Positions 1 to 8,811 of a stretch of DNA of 64,000 nt are shown one piece after another. A model generated the notes under the pieces. That model worked only from the letters and a program-made list of their open reading frames with translations, had not been told where the DNA came from and did not search any database. Origin of the DNA: Limibacillus sp. (GTDB lineage: Bacteria; Pseudomonadota; Alphaproteobacteria; Kiloniellales; CECT-8803). A program made the translations under genes and the position numbers. Location: positions 1 to 64,000 of the forward strand of contig JARRJC010000004.1 in NCBI GenBank assembly GCA_037379885.1, given 5' to 3'. Each line of letters begins with the position of its first letter. The stretch's first letter is position 1.

Positions 1-52
1 GGCTCATCGCCTCTCATCCGCCCTTCGGCTTTGTCGCCAGGGGTATTCAAGA

Positions 53-78
53 AAAAGGGCCCCGGCTGGGGCCCTTTT
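53..78 (-). terminator. Intrinsic terminator of ndk
   Basis: A perfect 11-bp stem (AAAAGGGCCCC with GGGGCCCTTTT) closes on a four-base loop just past the ndk stop codon. Read on the minus strand it ends in a run of five T. The stem is nearly symmetrical and also ends in four T on the plus strand, so it could stop transcription arriving from either side. Confidence 0.85.
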
Positions 79-91
79 AAGGTCGGCTGGC

Positions 92-514
92 TTAGCCGAC
101 GATCTCGGTCTGAGCGAAGAAGTAGGCGATCTCGATCGCCGCGTTCTCCTGCGAATCGGAGCCGTGCACCGAGTTCGCCTCGATCGATTCGGCGAAGTCC
201 TTGCGGATCGTGCCGGCATCGGCGTTCTCGGGGTTGGTGGCGCCCATCACTTCGCGATTCTTGGCAACGGCGTTCTCGCCTTCCAGCACCTGCACGACCA
301 CCGGGCCGGAGATCATGAACTGGCAGAGGTCGCCGAAGAAGGGGCGCTCCTTGTGGACGGCATAGAAACCCTCGGCCTGGGCCAGGGTCAGCTGAATGCG
401 CTTCTGCGCGACGATACGCAGGCCGGCGTCCTCGAAACGGGCGTTGATCTTGCCCGTGAGGTTGCGGCGCGTGGCGTCCGGCTTGATGATCGAAAGGGTG
501 CGCTCGATAGCCAT
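92..514 (-). CDS. ndk: Nucleoside diphosphate kinase
   Basis: Cytosolic enzyme that moves the gamma phosphate of ATP onto other nucleoside diphosphates through a phosphohistidine, balancing NTP and dNTP pools. The 140-residue product has the usual family length. It starts [14 protein letters not shown], with ATP-site Lys11, and carries the active-site motif NSVHGSDS with His117 as the phosphorylated residue. I chose the ATG at 514 because family members start there and a GGAGAG ribosome site precedes it; an in-frame extension of 15 residues upstream looks spurious. It is a single-gene unit with its own terminator, divergent from the ABC-F gene. Confidence 0.97.
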   Translation of the reverse strand: MAIERTLSIIKPDATRRNLTGKINARFEDAGLRIVAQKRIQLTLAQAEGFYAVHKERPFFGDLCQFMISGPVVVQVLEGENAVAKNREVMGATNPENADAGTIRKDFAESIEANSVHGSDSQENAAIEIAYFFAQTEIVG

Positions 515-686
515 GGCGGCGGCTCTCCGTTTTCCTATCTGTTGAAAAGGCCCGCCCATGACGGCGAGCCCAAAACCCGAATTGCGCGGCTGCTATACCT
601 GTTCTGCTGCGTTGCGGCAAGTCCGAAAAGCCCGAAAAAGGCCCTCTTCCTGCGGCCCCCGGCCCGTGCTATCTCCTGGCCCCGTC

Positions 687-2594
687 ATGATGCACATCAA
701 CGGCCTCACGCTGCGCGTAGGAGCGCGCGTCCTGCTTCAGGACGCCACCGCCGCCATCAACAAGGGTGAGCGGGTCGGAGTCGTGGGCCGCAACGGCAGC
801 GGCAAGTCGACCCTGCTGAAAGCGATCTCAGGCGAGTTCCCCATTGACGGCGGGAGCATCTCCCTGCCCCGCGGGGAGAGCATCGGCCTGCTCCGCCAGC
901 ACATGCCCGAGGGCGAGGAGACCCTGCTCGACGTGGTCCTCGCCGCGGACCGGGAGCGGGCGGGCCTGCTGGCCGAGGCGGAGACCTGCAAGGAACCGCA
1001 CCGCATCGCCGAGATCCACACAAGGCTGGCCGACATTGAAGCCCACAGCGCCCCGGCCCGCGCGGCGCGCATCCTCTCGGGCCTCGGCTTCGACGAGGCA
1101 GCGCAGGCGCGCCCGCTGTCCACCTTCTCCGGCGGCTGGCGCATGCGCGTGGCGCTGGCCGGCCTGCTGTTCTCGCGCCCCTCCCTTCTGCTGCTCGATG
1201 AGCCCAGCAACCATCTGGACCTGGAGGCGACCCTCTGGCTCGAGGGTTTCCTGAAGAGCTATCCGGGCACGCTGCTGTTGGTCTCCCACGACCGGCGGCT
1301 CCTGAACAACGTCGCCCAGAAGATCCTGCACTTCGAGGGCTCGCGCCTGGTGCTCTACAGCGGCAACTACGACCGCTTTCAGCGGACCCGCCGCGAGCGG
1401 ATCGAACGTCAGGCGGCGCTCCAGACCAAGCAGCTCGCCCAGCGCCGCCATATCCAGGCCTTCATCGACCGCTTCCGCGCGCAGGCGAACAAGGCCCGTC
1501 AGGCGCAGTCGCGCATCAAGATGCTGGAGCGCATGGAGCCCATCGCCTCAGTGGTGGAGGAATCCACCATCGGTTTCGACTTCCCGAAGCCCGAGCCCCT
1601 GTCGCCGCCGATCCTGACGCTGGAGGACTGCGCGGTCGGTTACGCCCCCGGCGCGCCGGTGCTGAAGGACCTGAACCTGCGCGTCGACATGGACGACCGC
1701 ATCGCGCTCTTGGGCGCCAACGGCAACGGCAAGTCGACCTTCATGCGGCTGATCTCCAGCCGTCTCAAGCCGCTGGACGGCAAGATCGCCCGCTCCTCCA
1801 AGCTCAAGGTCGGCTACTTCGCGCAGGAACAGGCAGAAGAACTCGACCTGAAGGCAAGCCCGCTGGACCACATCCAGCGTCTCATGCCCATGGCGACGGA
1901 GACCAAGATGCGCGCCCAGCTCGGACGCTTCGGTTTCTCCGGCGACAAGGCCGACACCAAGGTCGAGAAGCTCTCCGGCGGAGAGCGAGCGCGGCTGCTG
2001 TTCGCCCTGATGAGCCGCGAGGCGCCCCAGATCCTGCTGCTCGACGAGCCGACCAACCACCTGGACGTCGACAGCCGGGAAGCGCTGATCCAGGCGCTCA
2101 ACGCCTACGAGGGCGCGCTGATCCTGGTGACCCACGACCCGCACCTGATCGAGCTGGTCGCCGACCGGCTCTGGATCGTGCGGGACGGCGGGGTGCATTC
2201 CTTCGAGGGCGACCTGGAGGACTATCAGAAACTGCTGGCCGAACAGCGCCGGGAGGAGCGCGAGCAGCGGCGCGGAAAATCGCAGAGCTCAGGCACGACG
2301 CCGGCGCCGCGCAAGCCGGAGCCGCGCAAGAAGGACCGCAAAGCCGCCGCCCAGGCACGAGAGGCGGCCTCCGGCCTGCGCAAGAAAGTGGCGGAAGCCG
2401 AAGCCCGGCTTGAGAAGCTCACCAAGGCCAAGGAGATCCTGGAGGGCCGGCTCGCCGACCCGCAGACCTACGACGCCGAGGCGGACAAGCTGGGCGACCT
2501 TCAGCGCCAGCACGCCGAGATCGCGCGCGCCATCGCCAAGACCGAAGAATCCTGGCTGGCCGCGCAGAGCGACCTGGAAGCCGCCGAGAACTGA
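687..2594 (+). CDS. ABC-F family ATPase, YheS-like
   Basis: Soluble ATPase with two ABC domains and no membrane part; ABC-F proteins of this kind act on the ribosome. The 635-residue product has a first Walker A at residues 34-41 (GRNGSGKS), signature FSGG near 147-150 and Walker B LLLLDEPSNHLD near 167-178. A charged linker spans about 230-290, a second Walker A (GANGNGKS) lies near 343-350, and a second LSGGE and LLLDEPTNHLD follow. The last 80 or so residues are Lys/Glu-rich and likely coiled coil. The N-terminal sequence and length resemble E. coli YheS more than Uup or EttA. The start is chosen at the first of two adjacent ATGs (687, 690). An in-frame extension reaches 558 but reads as low-complexity upstream DNA. 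Target and antibiotic link are unknown. Confidence 0.9.
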   Translation: MMHINGLTLRVGARVLLQDATAAINKGERVGVVGRNGSGKSTLLKAISGEFPIDGGSISLPRGESIGLLRQHMPEGEETLLDVVLAADRERAGLLAEAETCKEPHRIAEIHTRLADIEAHSAPARAARILSGLGFDEAAQARPLSTFSGGWRMRVALAGLLFSRPSLLLLDEPSNHLDLEATLWLEGFLKSYPGTLLLVSHDRRLLNNVAQKILHFEGSRLVLYSGNYDRFQRTRRERIERQAALQTKQLAQRRHIQAFIDRFRAQANKARQAQSRIKMLERMEPIASVVEESTIGFDFPKPEPLSPPILTLEDCAVGYAPGAPVLKDLNLRVDMDDRIALLGANGNGKSTFMRLISSRLKPLDGKIARSSKLKVGYFAQEQAEELDLKASPLDHIQRLMPMATETKMRAQLGRFGFSGDKADTKVEKLSGGERARLLFALMSREAPQILLLDEPTNHLDVDSREALIQALNAYEGALILVTHDPHLIELVADRLWIVRDGGVHSFEGDLEDYQKLLAEQRREEREQRRGKSQSSGTTPAPRKPEPRKKDRKAAAQAREAASGLRKKVAEAEARLEKLTKAKEILEGRLADPQTYDAEADKLGDLQRQHAEIARAIAKTEESWLAAQSDLEAAEN

Positions 2595-2690
2595 TAAGAG
2601 AAAAACACACCCGGCCCTGCGCGGGACGCTGATCTGGGCTGCGCGCGCCAGGGTGTCCCGCGCTGCTCTTCATCCCTAGACTGCCGCGCC

Positions 2691-3641
2691 ATGAGCAAGG
2701 AGAACGACAGCAAGGGGACGGTCGAAGCGTTGCTGCCTTCAGACGAGGCGGCGGGCGTGATGAAGGCCATCGGCATCATGCTGCTGGGCATTCTGCTGAT
2801 CTCCATCATGGACGCCCTGCTCAAGTGGCTGGGCAGCCGGTACGACGTGGTGCAGATCATCTTCTTCCGCGCGGTCTTCGCCTTCATCCCCGTGGGCATC
2901 GCGCTTTATCTGCGCGGCGGCCTGGGGCAACTGCGGACCAACAAGCCCGTCGCCCACTTTCTGCGCGCCATGACCGGGCTCGGCGCGCTGATGCTCTTCG
3001 TCAAGGGCCTGACGCTCCTGCCTCTGGCGAGCGTCATCGCCATAGCCTTCGCGGCCCCCATCTTCGTCACCGCCTTTTCCGTCCCGCTCTTGAAGGAGCA
3101 TGTCGGCGTGCGGCGCTGGACGGCCGTCCTGGTCGGCTTTCTAGGCGTGCTGATCATGGTGCGTCCCGGCGGGGATCTCTTTCAGTGGAACGCGGTCTAC
3201 GTCCTCGGGGCCGTCCTGCTCTATTCGCTGATGATCATCCTGGTCAGGGTGCTGGGCCGGACCGAAAGCCCCTCCTCCATCGTGTTCTACCAGAGCCTCT
3301 ATTCCTGCCTGGTGATGGGGCTTTTCCTGCCCTTCTTCTGGACCACGCCGCCCTGGGAGCACCTGCTGATCCTGATCGCGACGGGTCTGGTCGGCGGCAC
3401 GGCCCAGCTCTGCCTGACGGCGGCCTACTCGCGCGCCAACGTCGCGGTCGTCGCGCCCTTCGAATACTCGGCCATGCTGTGGGCCGTGATCTTCGGCTAC
3501 TTCTTCTTCGCCGAACTGCCAGGGGTCGAGGTCTGGATGGGCGCGCCGGTGGTGATCGCGTCGGGCATCTACATCGCGATGCGTGAAGCCAAGCTCGACC
3601 TGCGGCGCTCCTGGATGAAGCGCTTCCTGATCCGGCGCTAG
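2691..3641 (+). CDS. DMT superfamily transporter (EamA type)
   Basis: Inner membrane protein of 316 residues with two EamA halves, each of about five hydrophobic helices, typical of drug/metabolite exporters. The first helix follows an acidic, polar N-terminus of about 25 residues. The region GSRYDVVQIIFFRAVFAF and the later FEYSAMLWAVIFGYFFF are characteristic of the RhaT/YdcZ-like EamA group. The substrate cannot be read from sequence. It lies 96 bp after the ABC-F gene with no terminator seen between them, so read-through is possible. It converges on the acetyltransferase at 3652. It is one of three unlinked EamA paralogs in this window. Confidence 0.9.
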   Translation: MSKENDSKGTVEALLPSDEAAGVMKAIGIMLLGILLISIMDALLKWLGSRYDVVQIIFFRAVFAFIPVGIALYLRGGLGQLRTNKPVAHFLRAMTGLGALMLFVKGLTLLPLASVIAIAFAAPIFVTAFSVPLLKEHVGVRRWTAVLVGFLGVLIMVRPGGDLFQWNAVYVLGAVLLYSLMIILVRVLGRTESPSSIVFYQSLYSCLVMGLFLPFFWTTPPWEHLLILIATGLVGGTAQLCLTAAYSRANVAVVAPFEYSAMLWAVIFGYFFFAELPGVEVWMGAPVVIASGIYIAMREAKLDLRRSWMKRFLIRR

Positions 3642-3651
3642 AAAGCGGCCG

Positions 3652-4194
3652 TCACGGCTGCCAGAGCGCGGGCTTCGCCCAGGCCGGCGGCACCTGAAGG
3701 CGGCCCGCTGGCGCACGGGCGCCGTCCTCGAGCGCCAGGGACTGCCAAGCCTGTGCCCAGTCCGGCGGCAGAGGATAGGGTGTGGAGACGCCCTGCTCCG
3801 GAGCGAACCCAAAGCGCCGATAGTAGGCGGGATCGCCCAGCAGCAAGGCCCGGGAAAAGCCCTGCGCTGCCAGCCGGGCCAGAGCGAAGCGCAGCAGGGA
3901 ACCGCCGATGCCCTGGCGCTGCCGCGCGGGAAGGACGGCCAACGGCCCCAGAAGCGACAGTCTCGCACCGCGGTCCTCTTCCAGGGCGCAGGCGGTCAGG
4001 AGCAGATGCCCGGAAATATCGCCGCCCTCCGCGGCCACCAACGAGGTGACCGTGGGTCCTTCGCGCAGCAATTCCCGGATCAGGGGCAGCAGGTCTTCAT
4101 CGGGAAAGGCTTCGGCATAAAGCGTTTCGAGAGCGGGCCAATCGCCCCGGCCGCCGTCTCGGATCTCCGGGCCCTCGGGCGCTGCGGCGCTCAC
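3652..4194 (-). CDS. GNAT N-acetyltransferase, YhbS-like
   Basis: Predicted acetyl-CoA-dependent N-acetyltransferase of 180 residues. The acetyl-CoA loop reads LGPLAVLPARQRQGIGGSLLR and is followed by the YhbS-type segment LLLGDPAYYRRFGFAPEQG. A GTG start at 4194 fits best because it overlaps the holC stop codon as GTGA, the usual sign of translational coupling. The open frame runs farther upstream, but inside holC and without family similarity. The substrate is unknown; YhbS relatives include tRNA- and protein-linked acetyltransferases. It is the last gene of pepA-holC-GNAT. Confidence 0.88.
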   Translation of the reverse strand: MSAAAPEGPEIRDGGRGDWPALETLYAEAFPDEDLLPLIRELLREGPTVTSLVAAEGGDISGHLLLTACALEEDRGARLSLLGPLAVLPARQRQGIGGSLLRFALARLAAQGFSRALLLGDPAYYRRFGFAPEQGVSTPYPLPPDWAQAWQSLALEDGARAPAGRLQVPPAWAKPALWQP

Positions 4195-4640
4195 GCCTTT
4201 TGCTGCCAGCGGCCGCTGTCGTCCTGCTGCCAGTAGGTGACCTCGTGTCCTGCGTCCTTGTAGGTCTTCCAGCGGCTGCGAGCGGCCGAAACGGCGGCCT
4301 CGTCGTTGCCGTCGAAAAGTTCGGCGACCAGCTCGAACTCGGCGGTCTTGGCGCTCTCCGCCCCATCGGCGAGGAATAGGACCTCTCCGCCGTTGGGCCG
4401 CTCCTCCTCCAGCGTCAGCCAGACCGGCTGCTCCGCTGGGTGGCCTTCGGCGGGGCCGCCGTGCGGCAGGAAACTGCCCGCGTCGTAACTCCAGAGCCAA
4501 TCGTTGAGAGCGTCCAGGCGTTCTTGCGATCCGAGCTGCACCACGGCCCGCTGTCCCCGCTCCAACACGCGCGAAAGCATGACCGGCAGGACCCGATCCA
4601 GGTTGGCGCGTTGCAGATGATAAAAGCGGACTTCAGTCAT
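4191..4640 (-). CDS. holC: DNA polymerase III subunit chi
   Basis: Clamp-loader accessory subunit that in the known complex pairs with psi and binds SSB. The 149-residue product begins MTEVRFYHLQRANLDRVLP and shows the chi-type blocks LERGQRAVVQ, DALNDWLWSYDAGSFLPHG and PVWLT. These match alphaproteobacterial HolC in order and length. It lies 71 bp after pepA on the same strand, the usual alphaproteobacterial neighbour, and overlaps the next gene by 4 bp. The same frame stays open far upstream inside pepA, but the similarity starts at the ATG used here. Confidence 0.93.
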   Translation of the reverse strand: MTEVRFYHLQRANLDRVLPVMLSRVLERGQRAVVQLGSQERLDALNDWLWSYDAGSFLPHGGPAEGHPAEQPVWLTLEEERPNGGEVLFLADGAESAKTAEFELVAELFDGNDEAAVSAARSRWKTYKDAGHEVTYWQQDDSGRWQQKA

Positions 4641-4711
4641 GATGCCGGGGACGTAATGCCGGGGATAGGACCGGGGCGGAGGCGCACAGCCTCCGCCCGT
4701 CACATCAGCCC

Positions 4712-6235
4712 CTACTTCTCGTGCTCTGCAGCGATCCAGCGGTCGAGCAGCCGCACACCGAAGGCGGTCGCCCCCTTGGGGACCGAGGGCTTGTCCTCGT
4801 TCGACCAGGTGACGCCGGCGATGTCCAAGTGCGCCCAGGGCGTGCCCTTCTGGATGAAGCGCTGCAGGAACTGCGCGGCGGTGATGGAGCCCGCCGAACG
4901 ATTGCCGGTGTTCTTCATGTCGGCGACCTGGCAGTTGATCTGCTTGTCGTAGGCCTCGCCCAGCGGGAGACGCCAGAGCTTCTCGCCAACCGAGCTGCCG
5001 GCCGTTGTCAGCTGTTCGGAAAGCCCGTCGTCGTTTGAGAAGAGCCCTGCGTGCTCGTGACCCAGCGAGATGATGATCGCCCCGGTGAGGGTCGCGAGAT
5101 CGACAATGGCCTTTGGCTTGTAGGTCTCCTGGCCATACCAGAGGGCATCGGCCAGAACCAGGCGCCCCTCGGCGTCCGTGTTGATGATCTCGATGGTCTG
5201 TCCGGACATGGAGGTCACCACGTCGCCCGGACGCTGGGCATTGCCGTCGGGCATGTTCTCGACCAGGCCGCAGATGCCCACGACGTTGGCCTTGGCCTTG
5301 CGGGCGGCCAGCGCGCGCATCAGGCCGATGACCACACCGGCGCCGCCCATGTCCCACTTCATGTCCTCCATGCCGCCGGCCGGTTTGATTGAGATGCCGC
5401 CGGTATCGAAGGTCACGCCCTTGCCGACCACCATGACCGGCTGATCGGCCTTGGCGGGCTTGGCCTTGCCCTTGGCCTTGGGCTTGCCGGCACCGTTCCA
5501 GCGCATGACGAGGAGCTGGGATTCGCGGGTCGAGCCCTGCCCAACGCCCAAAAGAGCCCCCATGCCGAGCTTCTTCATCTCCTTCTCGCCCAGCACGTCG
5601 ATCTCGATGCCGAGCTTGGTCAGCTCCTTGGCCCGTTCGACGAAACTTTCGGGATAGATGACGTTGGGCGGCTCCGACACGATATCGCGCGTTGCGAAGA
5701 CGCCGCTGGCGATGGCCTCCAGCTCGGCAAAGGCCTTCTTGGCGGCGGTGTGCGCCGCGCTCGCCACGGTGAAGCCTTTCAGGGTCGGCTTCTGCTCCGG
5801 CTTTTCCTTGGTGCGATACTTGTCGAAGCGGTAGCTGCGCAGATGCGCCCCCAAGGCCGCCAGGGCCGCGTCCCGGCCGGCGTCGCGCGCCTCGCCGATG
5901 GGGTCCAGCAACAGGGTGGCCTGTCCCTCTCCGCTTGCATTGAGACGGGCGACGGCCCTGCCGCCCAGCGCCTCGACATCCAGATCGCCGATGTCCTTCA
6001 GGGCGCCCAGTCCCATCACGAGGATACGGCTGACATCCACGTTGGCCGGGGCTGCGATCTCCAGGATCTGACCCTTGCCGCCTTTGAAGCGGCTGTTCGC
6101 CATGGCGCGCGTGATCGCGCCGCCGCAGGCCTCGTCGGCCTCGGCCGCGCCTGCGGAAAGCTTGCGATTGTCAAAGGCGGTAACCACCACCGCGCCCTTG
6201 CTGGGAAGTCCCGGCTTGACGAAGCTGATCTTCAT
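4712..6235 (-). CDS. pepA: Leucyl aminopeptidase (M17)
   Basis: Cytosolic hexameric dimetal aminopeptidase that removes N-terminal residues from peptides. The product has 507 residues, with a macro-like N-terminal domain (1 to about 170) and a catalytic domain. Metal and catalytic residues are visible: Lys272 in VGKGVTFD, Asp277, Asp295 in WDMGG, and the signature NTDAEGRL with Asp354, Glu356 and catalytic Arg358. One oddity is a Lys/Ala-rich segment at about 250-265, just before the metal Lys and roughly ten residues longer than in E. coli PepA. The start is supported by AGAGGA upstream. It leads pepA-holC-GNAT and is divergent from lptF. Confidence 0.97.
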   Translation of the reverse strand: MKISFVKPGLPSKGAVVVTAFDNRKLSAGAAEADEACGGAITRAMANSRFKGGKGQILEIAAPANVDVSRILVMGLGALKDIGDLDVEALGGRAVARLNASGEGQATLLLDPIGEARDAGRDAALAALGAHLRSYRFDKYRTKEKPEQKPTLKGFTVASAAHTAAKKAFAELEAIASGVFATRDIVSEPPNVIYPESFVERAKELTKLGIEIDVLGEKEMKKLGMGALLGVGQGSTRESQLLVMRWNGAGKPKAKGKAKPAKADQPVMVVGKGVTFDTGGISIKPAGGMEDMKWDMGGAGVVIGLMRALAARKAKANVVGICGLVENMPDGNAQRPGDVVTSMSGQTIEIINTDAEGRLVLADALWYGQETYKPKAIVDLATLTGAIIISLGHEHAGLFSNDDGLSEQLTTAGSSVGEKLWRLPLGEAYDKQINCQVADMKNTGNRSAGSITAAQFLQRFIQKGTPWAHLDIAGVTWSNEDKPSVPKGATAFGVRLLDRWIAAEHEK

Positions 6236-6406
6236 TTACGTCCTCTTTTCCTGCTTATCCATTTCGGTTGCCCGCCGCCCGGTCGGGGCGCTGCGGCTTT
6301 GGAGCGAGTTTTGGACCCTGCGCTGCCACGCGGCGCCCGGCACTTGTAATTTTTCCCGGCTATTGGGATAGCTTTCCCGCAAACCGGGCGGGCAATCAAT
6401 AGCACA

Positions 6407-6464
6407 CCTCACGACATGGGTGCGACGGCCCGCGCTGTGAAGGCTTTAAAGCACTGTCGTGAGG
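6407..6464. repeat. Inverted repeat between pepA and lptF
   Basis: CCTCACGACA at 6407-6416 is matched exactly by TGTCGTGAGG at 6455-6464, with 38 bp between. The pair sits in the 255-bp spacer between the divergent pepA and lptF genes and ends 27 bp before the lptF ATG. It could be an operator pair read by a looping regulator, or a cruciform. I know no regulator with this site. Confidence 0.5.
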
Positions 6465-6490
6465 CAATGGGAATCCCTATAGTCGGGCGC

Positions 6491-7645
6491 ATGCAGATAC
6501 TGGAACGCTACATCTTGAAGCAGTTGCTGGCGGTGGCCGTCGTGGTGACCCTCGGCCTTACCTTCACGGTGTGGCTGAGCCAGTCGCTGCGCTTGATGAA
6601 GCTGATCGTGAATCAAGGTTTGGAGATCAGTTCCTTTCTCTACCTGATCAGTCTTCTGGCCCCTTCGTTCATCCTGCTGGTCATGCCGATCGCCGCCTTC
6701 TGCGCGGTGCTGGTCATCTACAATAAACTGATCGTCGACAGCGAGATGGTGGTGATGCGCTCGGTCGGCATCAGCGCCTGGCAACTGGCGCGCCCCGCGC
6801 TCTGGCTCGGGGCTATCGTGACGCTGTTCGGGTTCTTCGTTTCCTTGTATCTGCTTCCGAGTTCCTATCGCAATTTCAAAGACATACAGTATGAGCTCCG
6901 CAGCGAATTGGGCTCTCTCCTGATCGAGGAAGGCGTGTTCAACGAGGTGACGTCGGGGCTCACCGTCTACGTGCGGGAGCGCGCGGAAGACGGCACGCTT
7001 AAGGGCATACTCGTACATGACAGCCGCAACGCCCAGGCGCCCGTCACCATGATGGCCGAACGCGGCGCCATCGCCGAGGGCGAGGATGGCCCGAAGGTGG
7101 TCATGGCGCAGGGCAACCGTCAGGAACTGGACCGCGCGACGGGAAAGCTGTCGATGCTTTATTTCGACCGTTACACGCTGGTGGTCGATCAACTTCGCGG
7201 GCAGGGACCGGCGCGCTGGCGCGAACCGCGGGAGCGGTACATCCATGAACTGCTAGGCCAGAGCAGCCACCCAAAAGACCGGGAGAACGCGGTCAGGCTG
7301 ATCGCAGAGGCGAACCGCCGCATCTCTCTGCCGCTGCTCGCATTCTCCCTGGTGCTGGTGGGGCTGGCGTTCTTGTTGTCCGGTGAGTTCAACCGGCGGG
7401 GTCAGACCAAGCGGCTCATGCTGGCGACCCTGACGGTTGCCGCAATCGAAGCCGCCTCTTTCGGCGTGGGCTCCGCGGTCGATGACGACCTAGCCTTTGT
7501 CCCGGGCCTTTATCTGGTATCCCTGCTGCCCGGGCTCGCGGCGGCCTGGGTCCTGACCACGGGAGCCAGACCGAAACGGACCGCGCTTCAGCGGGAGGGC
7601 TCCGAGCCGGACGGCTATGCCGGCAGCGGGGAGGCGCGGACATGA
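6491..7645 (+). CDS. lptF: LPS export permease LptF
   Basis: Inner membrane subunit of the LptB2FG ABC transporter, which extracts LPS and pushes it along the Lpt bridge. The 384-residue product begins MQILERYILKQLL, the usual amphipathic start of the YjgP/YjgQ family. It has three N-terminal membrane helices, a periplasmic beta-jellyroll of about residues 125-255 and three C-terminal helices ending in LLPGLAAAWVL. The ATG at 6491 is preferred over an in-frame ATG at 6416, which adds 25 polar residues. A TATAGT at 6478-6483 lies so close that the mRNA could be almost leaderless, but no good -35 is seen. It overlaps lptG by 4 bp. Confidence 0.95.
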   Translation: MQILERYILKQLLAVAVVVTLGLTFTVWLSQSLRLMKLIVNQGLEISSFLYLISLLAPSFILLVMPIAAFCAVLVIYNKLIVDSEMVVMRSVGISAWQLARPALWLGAIVTLFGFFVSLYLLPSSYRNFKDIQYELRSELGSLLIEEGVFNEVTSGLTVYVRERAEDGTLKGILVHDSRNAQAPVTMMAERGAIAEGEDGPKVVMAQGNRQELDRATGKLSMLYFDRYTLVVDQLRGQGPARWREPRERYIHELLGQSSHPKDRENAVRLIAEANRRISLPLLAFSLVLVGLAFLLSGEFNRRGQTKRLMLATLTVAAIEAASFGVGSAVDDDLAFVPGLYLVSLLPGLAAAWVLTTGARPKRTALQREGSEPDGYAGSGEART

Positions 7646-8802
7646 CGGCTGCCTTCAAGGACCGCGACGCCTTCGCGCCGGGCAGCGCGCGGCGCAAGCT
7701 CTCGCTTACGCTCACCCGTTACATCGCTCGGACCTTCATGACCTGGTTCGGGATCTTGGCGTTCTGCGTTTCCGGGATCATTCTCCTGGCCTCCGGATTG
7801 GACACCCTGAACAACCTGGCGGGCCGCGTTGAGGTCTCGCTTGTCACCTCCATCAGATTCGCTTTCCTGAAGCTGCCGTTCATCTTTCAGGAGACCCTGC
7901 CTTTCCTGGTGCTCTTTTCGAGCCTGGCGACCTTCTGGCGGCTCGTGCGCTCCCATGAACTGGTTTCAATGCGGGCGGTCGGCGTTTCCGTCTGGCAGTT
8001 CCTGACGCCGGTGCTGATCTGCGCCCTTCTCGTGGGGGCGGTGGGAACGGCCGCGCTCAACCCCATCGCGTCGGAAACCTACGGCATCTTCGAGGACCAG
8101 AGGCGCAAGGTGATGGACAGCGAAGACAGCGCCATGCAGGTCTCGGGCTCGGGACTGTGGATCCGTCAGCCCGACCTGACATCGCAGTCGCCCTCGGCGG
8201 TCTACATCCTGCAGGCCCGCGAGGTGGACCCAAGGCGCTCCTTCACGCGGGACTTCATCGCCTTTAGGTATGACGACCAGGGCACCTTCGTGGAGCGGTT
8301 CGACGCAGAGACGGCGGACCTCGTAGGCGGCGCCTGGAAGCTGTCCAATGTTTGGGTCAGCGGCCCAGGACGGCCTTCCCGATTTGAGGAAAGCGTCTCG
8401 ATTCCCAGCGATCTGGATTTCAGCAAGATCGAGGAGAGCTTCGCGAAGTCCGAGACGGTCTCCTTCTGGGAACTGCCGGGGTTCATCAGCGTACTGGAGC
8501 GCGCCGGTTTCTCGGCAACGGAACACAGGCTGCAATACCACCGCCTGTTGTCGTTGCCCTTGTTGCTCGCCGCCATGGCGCTGCTCGCCGCCACCACCTC
8601 GCTCCGCCCTCACCGGCGAGGCCGCGTGGGACTTTTGCTGCTCACGGGCATCGTCACGGGCTTTCTTGTCTTTATCTTCAGCAACGTGATCTTTGCTCTT
8701 GGTCTTTCCGGCAAAATCCCTATCGTGCTAGCAGCTTGGACGCCAGCGGGGGTGACGCTGATGTTCGGGGCGGCACTGTTGCTGCATCTAGAAGACGGGT
8801 AA
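7642..8802 (+). CDS. lptG: LPS export permease LptG
   Basis: Partner of LptF in the LPS extractor. The 386-residue product has the same plan: helices near 25-50, 65-90 and 105-130, a periplasmic domain from about 135 to 280, then three helices including the segment PIVLAAWTPAGVTLMFG typical of LptG. The ATG overlaps the lptF stop (ATGA) and GGGGAGG precedes it, so the pair is probably translationally coupled. The order lptF-lptG-lptD-surA-pdxA-rsmA is a common alphaproteobacterial run. Here all genes lie on one strand with short gaps, so one transcript is likely. Confidence 0.95.
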   Translation: MTAAFKDRDAFAPGSARRKLSLTLTRYIARTFMTWFGILAFCVSGIILLASGLDTLNNLAGRVEVSLVTSIRFAFLKLPFIFQETLPFLVLFSSLATFWRLVRSHELVSMRAVGVSVWQFLTPVLICALLVGAVGTAALNPIASETYGIFEDQRRKVMDSEDSAMQVSGSGLWIRQPDLTSQSPSAVYILQAREVDPRRSFTRDFIAFRYDDQGTFVERFDAETADLVGGAWKLSNVWVSGPGRPSRFEESVSIPSDLDFSKIEESFAKSETVSFWELPGFISVLERAGFSATEHRLQYHRLLSLPLLLAAMALLAATTSLRPHRRGRVGLLLLTGIVTGFLVFIFSNVIFALGLSGKIPIVLAAWTPAGVTLMFGAALLLHLEDG

Positions 8803-8811
8803 GGCAGTACC

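Noticed and set aside
164-769. Plus-strand frame of 201 codons opposite ndk
   Set aside because: It runs antisense through ndk and its own terminator side, with no ribosome site and no similarity.
6408-6418. CTCACGACATG shared by the lptF spacer and the ArsR start (63889-63899) as a common operator
   Set aside because: Many 11-mers are shared by chance within 64 kb, and the two sites have different symmetry partners.
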